From Lantana camara (taxonomy: Eukaryota > Streptophyta > Magnoliopsida > Lamiales > Verbenaceae), in NCBI GenBank assembly GCA_037501455.1, contig CM074862.1, positions 82,638,001 to 82,702,000 of the forward strand: DNA of 64,000 bases, in the 5' to 3' direction. The notes below the pieces were generated by a model that worked only from the letters and a program-made list of their open reading frames with translations, did not search any database and had not been told where the DNA came from. Within the stretch, counting starts at the first letter, position 1; every line of letters begins with the position of its first letter. The translations under genes and the position numbers were made by a program. Positions 24,158 to 36,828 of this stretch are shown here, piece after piece.

Positions 24158-25118
24158 CTGATTTTAGGGAATAGATTGAACAAGTCGAGTGTTAGTACAG
24201 AAGGGAATAGATTGAACAAGTCGAGTGCTAGTACAGAAGAAGCTTGAAATCAAATAGAGAATAGAAAAGTTCACCTGTAATTAGTTATGTATGTACATTT
24301 TCTCAACTTCATAAAAAATTAATTTAAATTAATTATGCATGTGCAATTTTCTAATTCTATTTTGATAAAATTAGAAAAGTGCACATACATTTAGAAAAGT
24401 GCACGAATGTATGTGCAATTTTCTAATTTTATCAAAATAGAAAAGTGCACATATATAATTACATCCAGCGGCCATCCTGGATTAGCTGCAAATGTAAAAT
24501 AAGTATCACCTAAGAAGAGAGTACGCTTTCTGTTTATATTTTCATATCATGATTGGTTTGTTTGATTCTTCAATTTTAGTTTCCTTAATCAATCCATCCT
24601 GAATTTTTGATATTCAATTCAAATTAGTTAATTATTTTTATGTTTTTACAATAAACAAATTAATAACTCTTATCCCTTTTAATATATGAAAAACTAAATG
24701 AAAAAAGGGTCAGTAATATGAATTAATAAATGCGACTTAAGATAACCGACCCTGTAAGACTTAATGAATACTTCAATTTGTTCAACTTATTTTAAATATT
24801 TCTTCACCTATGGACACTAGTAGGGCCAAGAGTCTAAAAAAGACGACATACACGTACACACATAAAATACAAGAAATGGCACGTATCTTAAGGAGATAAA
24901 GAAATGCCACGTATATTTCTAACACAAATATAACGACCCATGCCCGATTATTAAACTTTAGAATTATTAGGTATTCGTAATAAATGATTGGGATTCATTT
25001 AAAATATTTAGATAAAGATATATAACTTTTAAATATTTAAGTTATTTATGATACAAACCTGTGACCCACTCGCACCCCAAAGAAAGTAAAAATAAAAATG
25101 CAAGATCAATGAAAAAAC

Positions 25119-25676
25119 CTTAGTTTGTTGGTTGGGGAAGTGAACATCGAGCCGGGTTCGTGATGATAACCGTTGGAGTTACGTGACGGAAAAGCAATTC
25201 TTCTATTCTTATAAGCGACTACGGTTACTTGCAAAAATCCGATAAACAAGCTGTTGCGAGTATCATGTTTGATGTACAAAGAAGAAACAAAACAAAAAAA
25301 AAAACATGAGAGCAAAAAAGAACATGAAGATTAATGAAACTTCGAGCCCCACTTTTCATCCCATATGCTCTTCAATATATGGGATTTTCATTAGAGATAT
25401 CAAAGCCGAAAGTGACAAGAAAGCATAATACAAGCTAAAGTAGTTTTCAAGTAATCTGTCGTTATTAATGTTCTCTCTGTTGTCCAATTGGTCTGCTCCA
25501 AATACTAACGAGCACGGCCTTATAAGGCCCGAGACAACGGACAATAAACCAAGTGAGGAAAACAAGAGTGAGGTTTGTGCCTGCGAAGGATGCTCACAAT
25601 GTTGTGTAAGCTAATGATCATATGGAGGAGGTCTTGTTTTCGGTAACATGGCAGTTAGCCAAAGGGGGACCATTCC
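25119..25676 (-). pseudogene. NPF exon copy 10 (block A)
   Basis: 558 bp. TAG in the YHHQLTQH segment, the shared MGW stop, and one extra base at the homopolymer. It lacks the 35-bp duplication outside the exon. Confidence 0.85.
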
Positions 25677-26733
25677 CTGATTTTAGAGAATAGATTGAAC
25701 AAGTCGAGTGTTAGTATAGAAGAAACATGAAATCAAGTAGAGAATAGAAAAGTTCACCTGTAATTAGTTATGTATGTACATTTTTTCAACTTCCTAAAAA
25801 ATTAATTTAAATTAATTATGTATGTGCGATTTTCTAATTCTATTTTGATAAAATTAGAAAAGTGCACATACATTTAGAAAAGTGCATGAATGTATGTGCA
25901 ATTTTCTAATTTTATCAAAATAGAAAAGTGCACATAAATAATTACATCCAGCGGCCATCCTCGATTAGCTGCAAAGGTAAAATAAGTATCACCTAAGAAG
26001 AGAGTACGCTTTCTGTTTATATTTTCATATCATGATTGGTTTGTTTGAGTCTTCAAGTTTAGCTTCCTTAATCAATCTATCCTGAATTTTTGATATTAAA
26101 TTCAAATTAGTTAATTATTTTTATATTTTTACAATAAACAAATTAATAACTCTTATCCCTTTTAATATATGAAAAACTAAATGAAAAAAGGGTCAGTAAT
26201 ATGAATTGATAAATGCGACTTAAGATAACCGACCCTGTAAGACTTAATGAATACTTCAATTTCTTCAACTTATTTTAAATGTTTCTTCTCCTATGGACAC
26301 TAGTAGGGCCAAGAGTGTAGCACCCGGGACGATAGGCACCATATCCCCCGCGCTATAGCCCTAATCCACATATGAAATGGTCAATCTATACATGAACCAA
26401 AGCTTTAGCGAACGGGAGACAATAAAAAAAACGAGAACCAAGCGAGGCGGGACTAACCCCAAACCAAACAATGACATTGGAGCAATAAAAGCGGAAGCAA
26501 TAATTCATTCAATACTTATAGGTACCATATTTACATATCTACTAATAGGTACCAACATTCATATCAATACAATATCATCTCCCAAAATATACTAAGGCAT
26601 GCTACAAAAACCATAAGTAACAAGTACCTATACATGAACAAAATATGAAGGTGAAGTGCTAGACCCAAATTAAAGACAAGCTAGACTCTAATTCCCACCT
26701 AGCACGCACTTGCAAAACTGAAAAGTTGAGGTG

Positions 26734-26752
26734 TCAGTCTACCGAAGACTGA
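26734..26752 (-). other. Conserved LTR hairpin TCAGTCT-ACCGA-AGACTGA
   Basis: Same stem as in the other LTRs; the loop is the reverse complement of that at 4776. Confidence 0.7.
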
Positions 26753-28279
26753 GTAAGGGGTGTAAATAAATATAAGCGCAATTACCTTGCAAGCTATAAT
26801 CTCGGGTAAGTTTTCATAAAAGAAACAATATAAGTTCAAATATTAAAGTAATTCTCGCCCGAGATTACAACTACTCAATTTAATAATTCAATCATTAGCA
26901 TTTCAATCCGTGACTCGGCGAGTGAGGGCAATTCTCCAACCTTTCACCAAAAGTGTACAATACATGATTGATTTAATTATCAGGTGATCATGCGATTCAA
27001 TTACAGTGTAGTAGTGCAGTATTGTATTCAATCAATTCAATAAATGAGTGCAATCAATACAATAACCCGAGGATAGCCCGTGGTGTCGGACCCATCCCCA
27101 GTCTCCTTCTCCCTCCAATGATGGTGGGCTTACAAGACCCCACCATCCAATCATGGTGTACGTAGGGAACATGACTCCCACGCACGGGATTTCTTCCTCC
27201 ACTAAACCTCCTGGTGGATTCAGAGGTGATCCCACATGTTGAGGATAGTGCAAGAGTTACCAGTCAGCCCTTGCTTTCCCGGTTGGCTCAATACACTACC
27301 CTCGGGGCCTAACGTGAACAATAGTTACTCGCCAAAACAATCAATCAATCATCAATCAATCGGTTCAATGGAATCAGTTGAAAATCAATAGATTTTGGAA
27401 AACTATAGATATATATATAGATACATTTTGGCTTAAATCATCACATAGGGTTATATGGGTTCTATATATCTAGAAATTAAACCTCACCTGACGAGCGACG
27501 GAACAAGACAAGGACACAACAAAATGTCCATACGATCAGTGATCTCCACCCTGGAGAAGAACTGGACGAGAAAGGAAATAACGTGAACTTGTGAGACAAG
27601 ACTCAATATGAGACCAAGTATGACGCACGACAAAGCTCATGTAACACCTTAATACCCAAACAAATTAGCAATCAAGGGACATTTAAACATGTATGAGAAC
27701 CAATTAACACTTAAGAAAGTAAATTAGTATCAAGAAATCATGTAGTCATATCCTTCAATTAATTCAAGTTCAATTCATGTAAAGCATGGAGTCACACAAT
27801 CACGTTTGAGCAATTAAGTACCAAGAAGTGTCAAGTAGGAGTATACTTATCAATTAATCAAGTATATATATCATATAATTCACATATGGGAGCCAAGAGA
27901 GTGAAAGGAATGCAATAAGAAAGGTTTTGGTGAAGTTTGGTAAAAACGGACAATTTTAGGAAACGTACATGCTGAGGGATAACTAGAATATCTTTAATTC
28001 TAGAAGTGGGAATTGAGTTTTATTTATTGGGAATGAAACTAGACATAAATATCTTTCCGAGGATATATGTCTCGTTTTCTAGTTCAAATCGAGGAGAAAA
28101 TGGCATACGCTTGAAGTTAGGTGAGTGCAGTTTGTCGGGAAAGTGGCGACACCTAAAAGAATTGATTATATCTCACAATCTAGAAACTATATTGAGATGA
28201 TTCTAATTGGAGGTTGTTCTAAACTTCAATAGGTTTTCGTGGGTTCAAAAATCAGGTCAATCCGAGTTCATACGAGGGA

Positions 28280-28395
28280 GAAACGGGCTTGTGAAGTTTG
28301 CACTGGAGGCAGACACGGGCGTGTCGGAACTCGCGAAACAGTAGCTTCCGACACGGGCGTGTCGGAAATGAACTGGAGAGTGACACGGGTGTGTC
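28280..28395 (-). repeat. GACACGGGCGTGTC palindrome array in the old LTR
   Basis: Copies begin at 28280 (degenerate, GAAACGGGCTTGTG), 28312, 28350 and 28382. The two central copies are extended to CCGACACGGGCGTGTCGG or close to it. Spacings are 32, 38 and 32 bp, close to the 33, 38, 34 of the LTR at 34602. Confidence 0.8.
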
Positions 28396-29250
28396 AAAGC
28401 ATTCTGGGTGAAAAACAGGGCAAAAACAGGGTATGGTTACAGGAATTGGCTCCCAAGCCATCCCAACACCAAATCAATGCAAGAAAACAACCTAAAACTA
28501 ACATATAACATGTATGATCATATATATCAATTAGGCACCATTTAATCCAAGGAAACATGGTTAGATCATCAAGAATTCACCATCCAAACCCCATAAAACT
28601 CATGCTTCAAACTTCAACATAACTTCATGTTTTCATGCAAGCTTTGGAACATAAAGGCCCTAAACATGCTTCTAACCAAGAATGAACAAGAAATCATATC
28701 TAAATTTACAAACCCTACTTCATATAATCACTCAATAGTTCAAGTAAATCATCCATTTTTACCTTGAAATGAAAGAAGAAGGAATGGAATGATGAGATGA
28801 TGAAGATTCTTCCACTTATACAATTTCTCCTTGAATTCTAGCTTGAAAATAAGATGAAATCCACTTCTTCTCCTTGGGGTTTTTGGATCGGGATGAGGGA
28901 GAGAGAGGAGGGATCATGTGTGTATATGTTTGTATGCAATAAAGTGATATATGCTAGAAATTATATGACTAGGCACAAATTTCAATTTAATCCCTCTAAA
29001 TCATAAGTCATGCAATTAGGTTCACACTCATGGAAAATGGTCATTTAAGTCCCAAGCAAAGTTAATGCAATTAAGTCCACCAATTTAAGAAATGATCACT
29101 TAAGGACAATTAGACAATTAAACCACATTTGTCAAATAATTCACGTAATCTATCACGTTAACAATTATTTCATATAAGTTCATAGAAAATATAGTGCATC
29201 TAAGGTTATGCAATGTATATAAATTATCACATATATAAACACATAGCTTA

Positions 29251-29373
29251 CCTTGAGAAGAAGATAGAAGAGGAAAGGAAGAGATGAGGTTTGTGTGATG
29301 ATTTCCTTGGAGAGGATGGAAGAATTTTTTTACTCTAGCTTCCTTGGTAAGATCGAGATTGGAAGGAAGAAGA
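29251..29373 (-). repeat. LTR piece left of the gag-only element
   Basis: TTACCTTGAGAAGAAG... resembles the part of the LTR that follows the palindromes (compare 28757). It is interrupted by the element at 29379; its continuation is probably 47019-47436. The junction order is uncertain. Confidence 0.5.
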
Positions 29374-29803
29374 GATGGTGTAGCACCCGAAGCGCAAAGA
29401 TGCCACATCCCCGAACTATAGCTCATTTCACATATGAGATGGACGACTCATACATGAACTAAACTATAGCGAACGGGAGACAATAAAAAAAACACTAGCT
29501 AGGCGGGCTAACCCTCAATTTTTACAACAATGCATAACAAACGGAAGTATAACAATGTACATTCACTTCATGATTCCATTTTCCGTTTCATACTAACCTG
29601 TCCCAAAACAATATTTCCATTTACATGCACAAAGTCTCAAGTATAAATCATAATATATACATAGGTACCAAAAACAGTTCTTAAGACTATAATGTATTTA
29701 TAATGTACATAAACATGAGAAAGACAATGCTAGACCCAAAAGAATTAAAACTTGACTCAATCCCACCTAGCACTCAACCTGCAATACCTGAAAATGTGAG
29801 GTG

Positions 29804-29822
29804 TCAGTCTATGAAAGACTGA
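29804..29822 (-). other. Conserved LTR hairpin TCAGTCT-ATGAA-AGACTGA
   Basis: Seven-base-pair stem, 5-nt loop; duplicated in the right LTR at 44768-44786. Confidence 0.7.
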
Positions 29823-30990
29823 GTGAGGGGTTATAATTTAAAAGCACAAATACCATGCAAATTGTAATCTCAGGTAAGATTTTTCATAAAACGATATTAA
29901 TTCTAAAATAATATAGTGCTCGCCCGAGATTACAACAATTCCATTTTCAATTCAATTATTTCAATACAATTCGATACAATCAATCAGTGGCCCGGCGAGT
30001 GAGGGCAAATCTCCAACCTTTCTCCTACAGTGTACAATAATTCAATTTTATCAATTGGGTGATCAAGCAATCAATTCGGTGCACAATTAGGCAATTTCAA
30101 TCAATACATCCTTCTTCCTCCGGGTGATGGTGGGATTGCAAGGCCCCACCACCCAATCAATCTGGGCATAGGGTTCATGAGTCCCTACACCCGGCGGGCT
30201 CCTTCCTCCACCAAACCTCCTGGTGGATTCAGGGGTGACCCCAACAATAAGTGAGGATAGTGCAAGAGATCACCGTCGGCCCGATGCCTCCCCGGATTAC
30301 TCAATACACTACCCTCGGGCCCAAAGTGAACATGCTTTACTCGCCAAAACAATCAATCAATCAATTCAATATCAATAACAATTACTCAGTACAATATCAA
30401 TCGATCAATGAAGTAACAATTCAATTTTCGAAAAACTATAGTTATAATTATTTGTTTTGGTCCAAGATCACATAGGGTTGTAGGGTTCTTTTACAAATAG
30501 AAATAACCTCACCTGTGACGACCAAAACAAGGATATAACTACGATGCGTGCTCCTCGTCAACGGAAAGGAAATCTGTGCAATAAGGACAAGGGTTCGTGA
30601 GACACGACTCAAATGAACCACTTAAGACGCACGTCAATGTCCTTATCAATATGTTACGCAATAACAATCAAGCAATGTTAATTATGAGAATAATTATCAC
30701 TAAACCAAGTTTATAACTCATATAGGTCACATACGAGAGCCAAAGAAGTGAAAAGAATGCAATATGAAAGGTTTTGGTGAAGTTTAGCAAAAACGGACAA
30801 TTTTAGAAAATGTACATGTTGAGGGAAAACTGGAATATCTTTAATTCTAGAAATGGGAATTGAGTTTTGTTTATTGGATATGAAACTAGACACAAAGACC
30901 TTTTCAACTCTATATGGCACGTTTTCTAATTCAAACCGAGGTGAAAATGGCGTTGGTTCGAAGTTGGACAAAATGCAGTTTCTGGAGGGT

Positions 30991-31146
30991 GGTCGCGGGC
31001 GCGACCAAAAACCTTCACAAAATGGTCGCGGCCGCGACCAAGTATTTTTTCGAATTTTTGTCCAATTTTTTCAAAAGTCGAAAGTTGGCCAAAATGGGGT
31101 CGCGGGCGCGACCATTTTTACACTAAAACAGGTCGCGGGCGTGACC
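30991..31146 (-). repeat. GGTCGCGGSCGCGACC palindrome array (left LTR)
   Basis: Four 16-bp copies begin at 30991, 31024, 31098 and 31131. The copy at 31024 is the perfect palindrome GGTCGCGGCCGCGACC; the others have arms GGTCGCG/CGCGACC around GG, with one C-to-T change in the last. Spacings are 33, 74 and 33 bp: two pairs. Confidence 0.9.
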
Positions 31147-32050
31147 AAACACGCAGCAGCAACAAAACAGGGGAAAACAGGGCATTTTCATGCCAAAAAT
31201 CACAAAATTCACCAACACATGCAAGTCCACTCCATAATAAATATTGAAACACATCAAATATACACTATACTTCAATTATTCATCATTCCAACCAAGAAAT
31301 AAGCATCAAAGTGGCAAGAATTATCATGAAAACCCCATAATATACATATGCATCCAACTTCCATGAACCTCAATATTTTCATACAATTTCCATTCCTTTT
31401 CACTCCTTAGCATGCATCTAGCTCCCAACATGCAAGAATCCACCATTTAATTCATAACCCTACTCAATCAAATAAATCATGAATTTTACAAAATCTCCAT
31501 ACTATACCTTAACTCCAAGAAATAGGTGATGATATGTTGTTGATGATGATTCTAACTCTTCAATTCCTCAAAACTAGCTTGAATTATGGATGAAATCTTC
31601 TTCCCTCCTCAATGTGTAAATATCGGTATTTGCTATGTGTTAGTGTGTGTGATCTTTGTTCTTGGAATATAATGGAAGAAATAAGATGAATTAAGGGATA
31701 TATCTTAAAGTTGGCATGAATATGGGTGATTCATCTCTTTTTGCACATAAGTCCCCCCACTTATTTAAATTAATGCAATTAGGTATAATCTCTAACCAAT
31801 AATACAATGAACTCCAAGTCATGCTATACAATTAAGTACACAATTTCGCATAAAGGAGCAATTAAGGTCATATAATACAATTAAGTCACTTAATTCATAC
31901 AATTATGCACGCTATCAATTAGTGCACATAATTTCCACGTTAATGATAATCCATATAAGTTTATATAAACATAATGCATATAATGTTATAAAATTATAAA
32001 GTAACATATACTATCATATAATGATTGTATGGAAAGATCGGGGCGTTACA

Positions 32051-32064
32051 ATTCTCCCCCCCTT
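32051..32064 (-). other. Polypurine tract of the gag-only element
   Basis: Reverse complement AAGGGGGGGAGAAT directly inside the 3' LTR. Confidence 0.88.
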
Positions 32065-32119
32065 AAAAGGACCTGGTCCCCAGGTCCACTGTCGAGTTTT
32101 AAAATGATGCACAAGCAAT

Positions 32120-32195
32120 AAGAGAGTCCTGTCTCCTTAACACAGAAGGAGAGCACCCCGTCTCTCCAGCAAGAAATGAGAGAACCCCGTCTCTC
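32120..32195 (-). repeat. Hairpin repeat before the polypurine tract (three copies)
   Basis: Copies at 32120-32138, 32148-32167 and 32178-32195, about 30 bp apart. Each has inverted arms around an ACCCCG-like loop: GAGAGA/TCTCTC, GGAGAG/CTCTCC and a weaker one. Homologous to the six-copy array at 40605 in the nested element. Confidence 0.75.
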
Positions 32196-32367
32196 AAACA
32201 CACCACAAATAACGATTCAAGGAAACACTTAGATAAACATTTATATAAATGTCACATAGGGCAAGTAGAATCACGTTAGTTACATAACTACCACTCATAC
32301 ACCTCCAATTTGCAACTAACGAGAAATTAAGTACAATAATAAAATATGTGATGCGCGATATGCATGG

Positions 32368-33450
32368 TTAAGTGTACCGTTCACCATTTCCCCCGATAGC
32401 TATTTTTCGTCGCTTCGGACACATATCCACTTGATGCTCATCATTCCCACACCACAAACATAAGCCTAAACGCCATCTGCAATTATCATAATTATGTGTA
32501 TCGCGTCCACAATAGGTGCATAAAGGCTTCCCCGAAAGTAATATTGAGGACGAGGTATGTGAAACTCTCAAACCCATTCCAACGGCTCGATTCTTCTTCT
32601 TCTTCTTTTGAGACCCTTCTTGATGTAACGGAGCATGATATTGGATAGACCCCTTTCCATTGTTAAGGTCCTGTTCTAATTTTGAACTTGCAGTTTGCAC
32701 AGGGTAAGCAATAGGCCTCCTTACATTCACCGAGTCCTCAACCTTAAGAGCTTTTGAGGTGGCCTTCCTCCAAGTACTAGTATTGACAGCTTCAATTGCT
32801 GCTTGTATGTCCGGCCTCAAACCCTGCACGAATTGTATGGCCTTATGAAAATCGTCGCTTGCGATATTGGGGGCATACTTAGACAATCTCTCAAACTCTG
32901 CTATGTACTCGGCAACCGATTTACCCCCTTGTTTGAGCTCCGTGAATTCCTTGAGCCTTCTAGTGCGAGATGAAGGAGGAATGAACTTGTTCTTGAACTC
33001 CCTTACAAAAACCTCCCAAGTGACTTCTTCCTCGGCGGCATCCAAGAAAATCTTTGTGCTCTCCCACCATGAATAAGCTACTCCTTGAACAAGAGTAAGA
33101 GTGCATCGGGCTTTCTCTTGAGACTCGCAAGGAATAAGCTCCCACACCCTCTCAATCTCCTTGAGCCACTGCTCGGCTTGAATGTCATTCCCCTTAAAGA
33201 ACTTTGGGGGTTGTTGATTCTGAAATTCCCGAAGAATAGCCGAAATCGGTGCTGGTTGTGATGGAGCTTGAGCCGGTTGTGCTAGTGGAATATAGTCCCT
33301 TATTCTTTGATCAACTAAACGAACAATGGAATTAAGAAAATCTTGTTGTTGAGCCGGAGGGGGTGGATGTGGAGGAACCCTAGGGGATCGATCATGGCGA
33401 TGTTTCCTATGATCTGGAGAATGTTCACGACGAGGGCGAGCTCGAGGCAT
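32368..33450 (-). CDS. gag: Retrotransposon Gag (capsid/nucleocapsid), 360 aa
   Basis: Capsid-nucleocapsid protein that would assemble virus-like particles and bind the element RNA. The N-terminus is Arg/His/Pro-rich. A Retrotrans_gag region spans about 75-235 (PPKFFKGN, WLKEIERVWE, SWWESTK, FVREFKNKFIP, LKQGGKSVAEYIAEFERLS, FVQGLRPDI). Two perfect CX2CX4HX4C zinc knuckles are at 311-324 and 331-344. The frame is intact from ATG to stop and ends 16 codons after the second knuckle, with no protease or pol following; the polypurine tract is about 300 bp away. An uninterrupted frame in an element lacking pol suggests gag is maintained or the element is very young. The start ATG follows a leader homologous to that of the element at 34602. 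Confidence 0.95.
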   Translation of the reverse strand: MPRARPRREHSPDHRKHRHDRSPRVPPHPPPPAQQQDFLNSIVRLVDQRIRDYIPLAQPAQAPSQPAPISAILREFQNQQPPKFFKGNDIQAEQWLKEIERVWELIPCESQEKARCTLTLVQGVAYSWWESTKIFLDAAEEEVTWEVFVREFKNKFIPPSSRTRRLKEFTELKQGGKSVAEYIAEFERLSKYAPNIASDDFHKAIQFVQGLRPDIQAAIEAVNTSTWRKATSKALKVEDSVNVRRPIAYPVQTASSKLEQDLNNGKGSIQYHAPLHQEGSQKKKKKNRAVGMGLRVSHTSSSILLSGKPLCTYCGRDTHNYDNCRWRLGLCLWCGNDEHQVDMCPKRRKIAIGGNGERYT

Positions 33451-34601
33451 CCTGTAATTAAGACACTAGATATGCATGTTGGATTAATATGCCAATGTAC
33501 GTAACATACTTGTAAATAATACAATTCAACACATTGGAACAATTAAGCTCAATTAAGAATGTGCATATAAATAATGAAATTTGAACACTTTAGAGTAGCG
33601 TATGATGCACGTGCTTATGGATGCATTGAACCTGTCATCGTAGTTACATCCTTTAACTTGGTACTCGTTTCTTGTTTGTTGAATTACAAGCTTGCCTTGC
33701 ATTTGTTATTCATTTCTTGTTACCCACGGTCTTCTAAATCTCTAGATTTCCTGACACCAACTTGTACCCCTCCATAGCTCGGAATTGAAAGTTCTTGAAC
33801 CCAAATTCCTTTCCAAGTATCGATCTTTAGTATTGCTCGGATTTTCACCATAAGTATTTCCTGAATTAAAGTTTATGGTATCAACTTATATAACCTTATA
33901 AATCGAATTGACGACTCCCGAACTTAAATCCTTCTGCACCAATGAAGTTGATATCCTTATTTCTCTTGAAAACTAGACTCCAATTATAATCCCGAATTCA
34001 TCTAGTCGCCATCTTGATTGAAATCCTCTAGATCTTTTCTTTGGGACTTGTTTTCTTGCTTGCCTACACCTTGAGCATATAATTTCCTTCAAAATTCCTT
34101 TATCATTCCTTACCGTTTCCATTTGTTGTTCCATATCTCCCAATTCAACCGCAATACACGATAATTCAGCTTGGATATGAAAAATAAATTCCATCCGACC
34201 GAAATAGAATCTTTAATTCTTTGATTTACCACGAATTAGCAATCTCCATATTAGTTGTTTTCTTTACTCTTCCCATCCGACTGCCTTCTTAACCCGAAAT
34301 CCACATATTTCTTTCGATTCTTGTAGATCTACGTCAATTACCTCGTTGTTCAATCCTTCCAATTTGTCATCTGTAGAAGCCCAAAATGGCTCAATTTCCT
34401 AATTTTTTTTCCAAGTTAATCCAAATCTTGTTCCAAGGTCAAAAATGTCTCAATTCATTCCGAAACTTAGTCCCCAAATTTCGACCTTGACCGAAATCAT
34501 TTGAGTTACTTTCCTCTCATACTTGAATTTTATTTCCAACAAACAGAAATCCTTAATTCAGTTATATATCCGAACCTTGAATCATTATCTTCCTTGATTA
34601 T
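33451..34601 (-). other. 5' leader of the gag-only element, gag-proximal part
   Basis: Non-coding. The part nearest gag (about 33480-33660) is homologous to 39120-39330 in the nested element. It ends at the ATTAT duplication (34597-34601) where that element inserted; the leader resumes at 43480. Short frames here have no recognisable product. Confidence 0.7.
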
Positions 34602-35529
34602 TGTAACGCCTCGATTTTTTCATTCAATCATTATGTGATATTATATGTTACTTTATAATTTTATAACATTATATACATTATGCCTATATAAACTTATATG
34701 AATTATATTTCTACATGTTTAATTGAAATACTTGTCAATATGTGAATTATTACGTGAATTGCATTTAATTGGTGTGTGAAATAAGGGTCGAATGTGATTT
34801 AATTGCCTAATTGTCCTTAAGTGATCATTCTTCTAAATTCAAGGATTAAATTGCATGATATATTCTTGGACCAAAGTGACTAATTAGTTAGGAATGAAAC
34901 TTGATTGCATGACTTGAGAAACTTGGGGACTTAGATGCAAGATGAGATGACTCATGTATATTAGTGGAAGACTAGTAAAATATCTAAGTCATCTCCTATA
35001 TTCCATTCATTCATCAATTATCATACAAACAAACACACATATTTTGCTCCATTCTCACGGTTCAAGCACCAAAGGAGATTTCATCATTTCCAAGTTAAAT
35101 TTCAAGGGGAAATTTCATATTTTGGAGCATCAACATCATCACTTCATCTCATTTCTTCTTTGAATTTAAGGTATAATATAAACTTGGATAAATTTCTTGA
35201 TTTACATAGAAGTAGGGTTCATGGATCATTTGATAAATTCTTGCAATATGTGAGTTAGGAGCATGATTAGGATGATTAGAATGGAAGTTTGCATGAATAT
35301 ATGGAATTTCATGGAAGGTTGGAAGTATATGTTTAATATGGGGTTTTCATGAGAAATTCTTGATGTTGGGATGTTTATTTCTTGGTTGAATTGATGAATA
35401 TTGGAAGTATGATGCATATATGAGGTGTTTCAACATTTGTTATGTTTGGAGTTTGATGATATTGTGGTTTGGGGTTGGTTTTGCATGAAAACCCCTGTTT
35501 CTCCCCTGTTTTTTCTGTTACGCACAGCT

Positions 35530-35648
35530 GACACGGGGGTGTCAACTTTGCTTTGGGCTGGCGACACGGGGGTGCATGTTGGTTTGATTTTCTGTACCGT
35601 GACACGGGGGTGTCACGGTTTGCCTTGTATTGGCGACACGGGCGTGTC
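35530..35648 (+). repeat. GACACGGGNGTGTC palindrome array (5' LTR)
   Basis: Copies begin at 35530, 35563 (right arm decayed), 35601 (extended to CGTGACACGGGGGTGTCACG) and 35635; spacings 33, 38 and 34 bp. The flanking sequence on both sides is homologous to that around the unrelated palindromes at 30991. Confidence 0.85.
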
Positions 35649-36809
35649 ATTTTCCTGCATTTTGCCCAACTTCGGACGAACGCCATTTTCACCTCGGTTT
35701 GAATTAGAAAGCGTGCCATATAGCGTTGGAAAGGTCTATGTGTCTACTTTCATTCCCAACAAGCAAAACTTAATTCCCACTTCTACAATTTAAGATATTA
35801 CAGTTTTCCCACAACATATGCATTTTCCCAAAATTGTCAATTTTGCCAAACTTCACCAAAACCTTTCATATTGCATTCTTTTCACTTCTTTGGCTCCCGT
35901 ACGTGACCTATATGAGTTATAAACTTGGTTTAGTGATAATTATTCTCATAATTAACATTGCTTGATTTTTATTCCGTGACATATTGATTAGGACATTGCC
36001 GTGCGTCTTAAGTGGTTCATTTGAGTCGTGTCTCACGAACCCTTGTCCTTATTGCACAGATTTCCTTCCCGTTGACGAGGAGCACGCATCATAATTATAT
36101 CCCTGTCTTGGTCGTCACAGGTGAGGTTATTCCTATTTGTAAAAGAACCCTACAACCCTATGTGATTTTGGACCAAAACAAATAATTATATCTATAGTTT
36201 TCCGAAAATTGAATTGTTACTTCATTGACCGATTGATATTGTACCGAGTAATTATTATTGATATTGAATTGATTTATTGATTGTTTTGGCGAGTAAAGCG
36301 TGTTCACTTTGGGCCCGAGGGTAGTGTATTGAGTAATCCGGGGAGGCATCGGGCCGACGGTGATCTCTTGCACTATCCTCACTTATTGTTGGGGTCACCC
36401 CTGAATCCACCAGGAGGTTTGGTGGAGGAAAGAGCCCGCCGGGCGTAGGGACTCATGAACCCTATGCCCAGATTGATTGGGTGGTGGGGCCTTGCAATCC
36501 CACCATCACCCGGAGGAAGAAGGATGGATTGATTGAAATTGTCTAATTGCGCACCGAACTGATTGCTTGATCACCCAATTGATAAAATTGAATTATTGTA
36601 CACTGTCGGAGAAAGGTTGGAGATTTGCCCTCACTCGCCGGGCCACCGATCGATGGTATCGAATTGTATTGAAATAATTGAATTGAAAATGGAATTGTTG
36701 TAATATCGGGCGAGCACTATATTATTTTAAAATTAATATCGTTTTATGAAAATCTTACCTGAGATTACAATTTGCATGGTACTTGCGCTTTTAAATTATA
36801 ACCCCTCAC

Positions 36810-36828
36810 TCAGTCTGTGGTAGACTGA
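36810..36828 (+). other. Conserved LTR hairpin TCAGTCT-GTGGT-AGACTGA
   Basis: Same stem as in the other LTRs; the 3' LTR copy is at 43039-43057. Confidence 0.7.

Larger units (their letters stand above)
10358..26315 (-). repeat. NPF-exon tandem array, block A (about 10.5 units)
   Basis: Head-to-tail units with exon starts at 11474, 12937, 14405, 15891, 17395, 18881, 21124, 22642, 24157 and 25676. Periods are about 1.46-1.52 kb, except one of 2.24 kb that includes a unit without exon. On the minus strand each unit contains intron-like sequence, a CAG acceptor-like edge, one exon of about 557 bp, an AAG/GTTTTTT donor-like edge and more intron-like sequence. No other exon of the transporter is present. 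Several units (15891, 18881, 21124, 22642, 24157) carry a 35-bp tandem duplication containing GGGAATAGATTGAACAAG just outside the exon; others do not, so it marks a subfamily. Confidence 0.9.
26316..29250 (-). repeat. Old reverse LTR, outer end intact, inner end truncated
   Basis: Begins TGTAGCACCCGGG at the array edge. It holds the hairpin TCAGTCT-ACCGA-AGACTGA (26734-26752), the CCGGTTGGCTC and CTCGCC segments shared by all LTRs here, and a palindrome array at 28280-28395. Near 29146-29250 it matches the last part of the other reverse LTRs (CATATAAGTT...) but stops before the GGGGCGTTACA end. It is about 250-300 bp longer than the other LTRs. The fusion at about 29250 to a second LTR piece is approximate. 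Confidence 0.7.
29379..32050 (-). repeat. 3' LTR of the gag-only element
   Basis: TGTAGCACCCGAAGCGC...GGGGCGTTACA, TG...CA ends, followed by the polypurine tract at 32051. Carries the hairpin at 29804 and the palindrome array at 30991. Confidence 0.92.

Noticed and set aside
35425..35793. 122- and 114-codon frames on opposite strands in the LTR, repeated at 41607-42025
   Set aside because: Both strands are open over the same palindrome array and the repetition is only because the LTR is present twice.
36158..36382. 74-codon frame (MRIVQEITVGPMPPRITQ...) present in four LTR copies (30251, 36158, 42390, 45215)
   Set aside because: Homologous LTR sequence, in the antisense direction relative to the element; no coding signal beyond LTR similarity and no known family.
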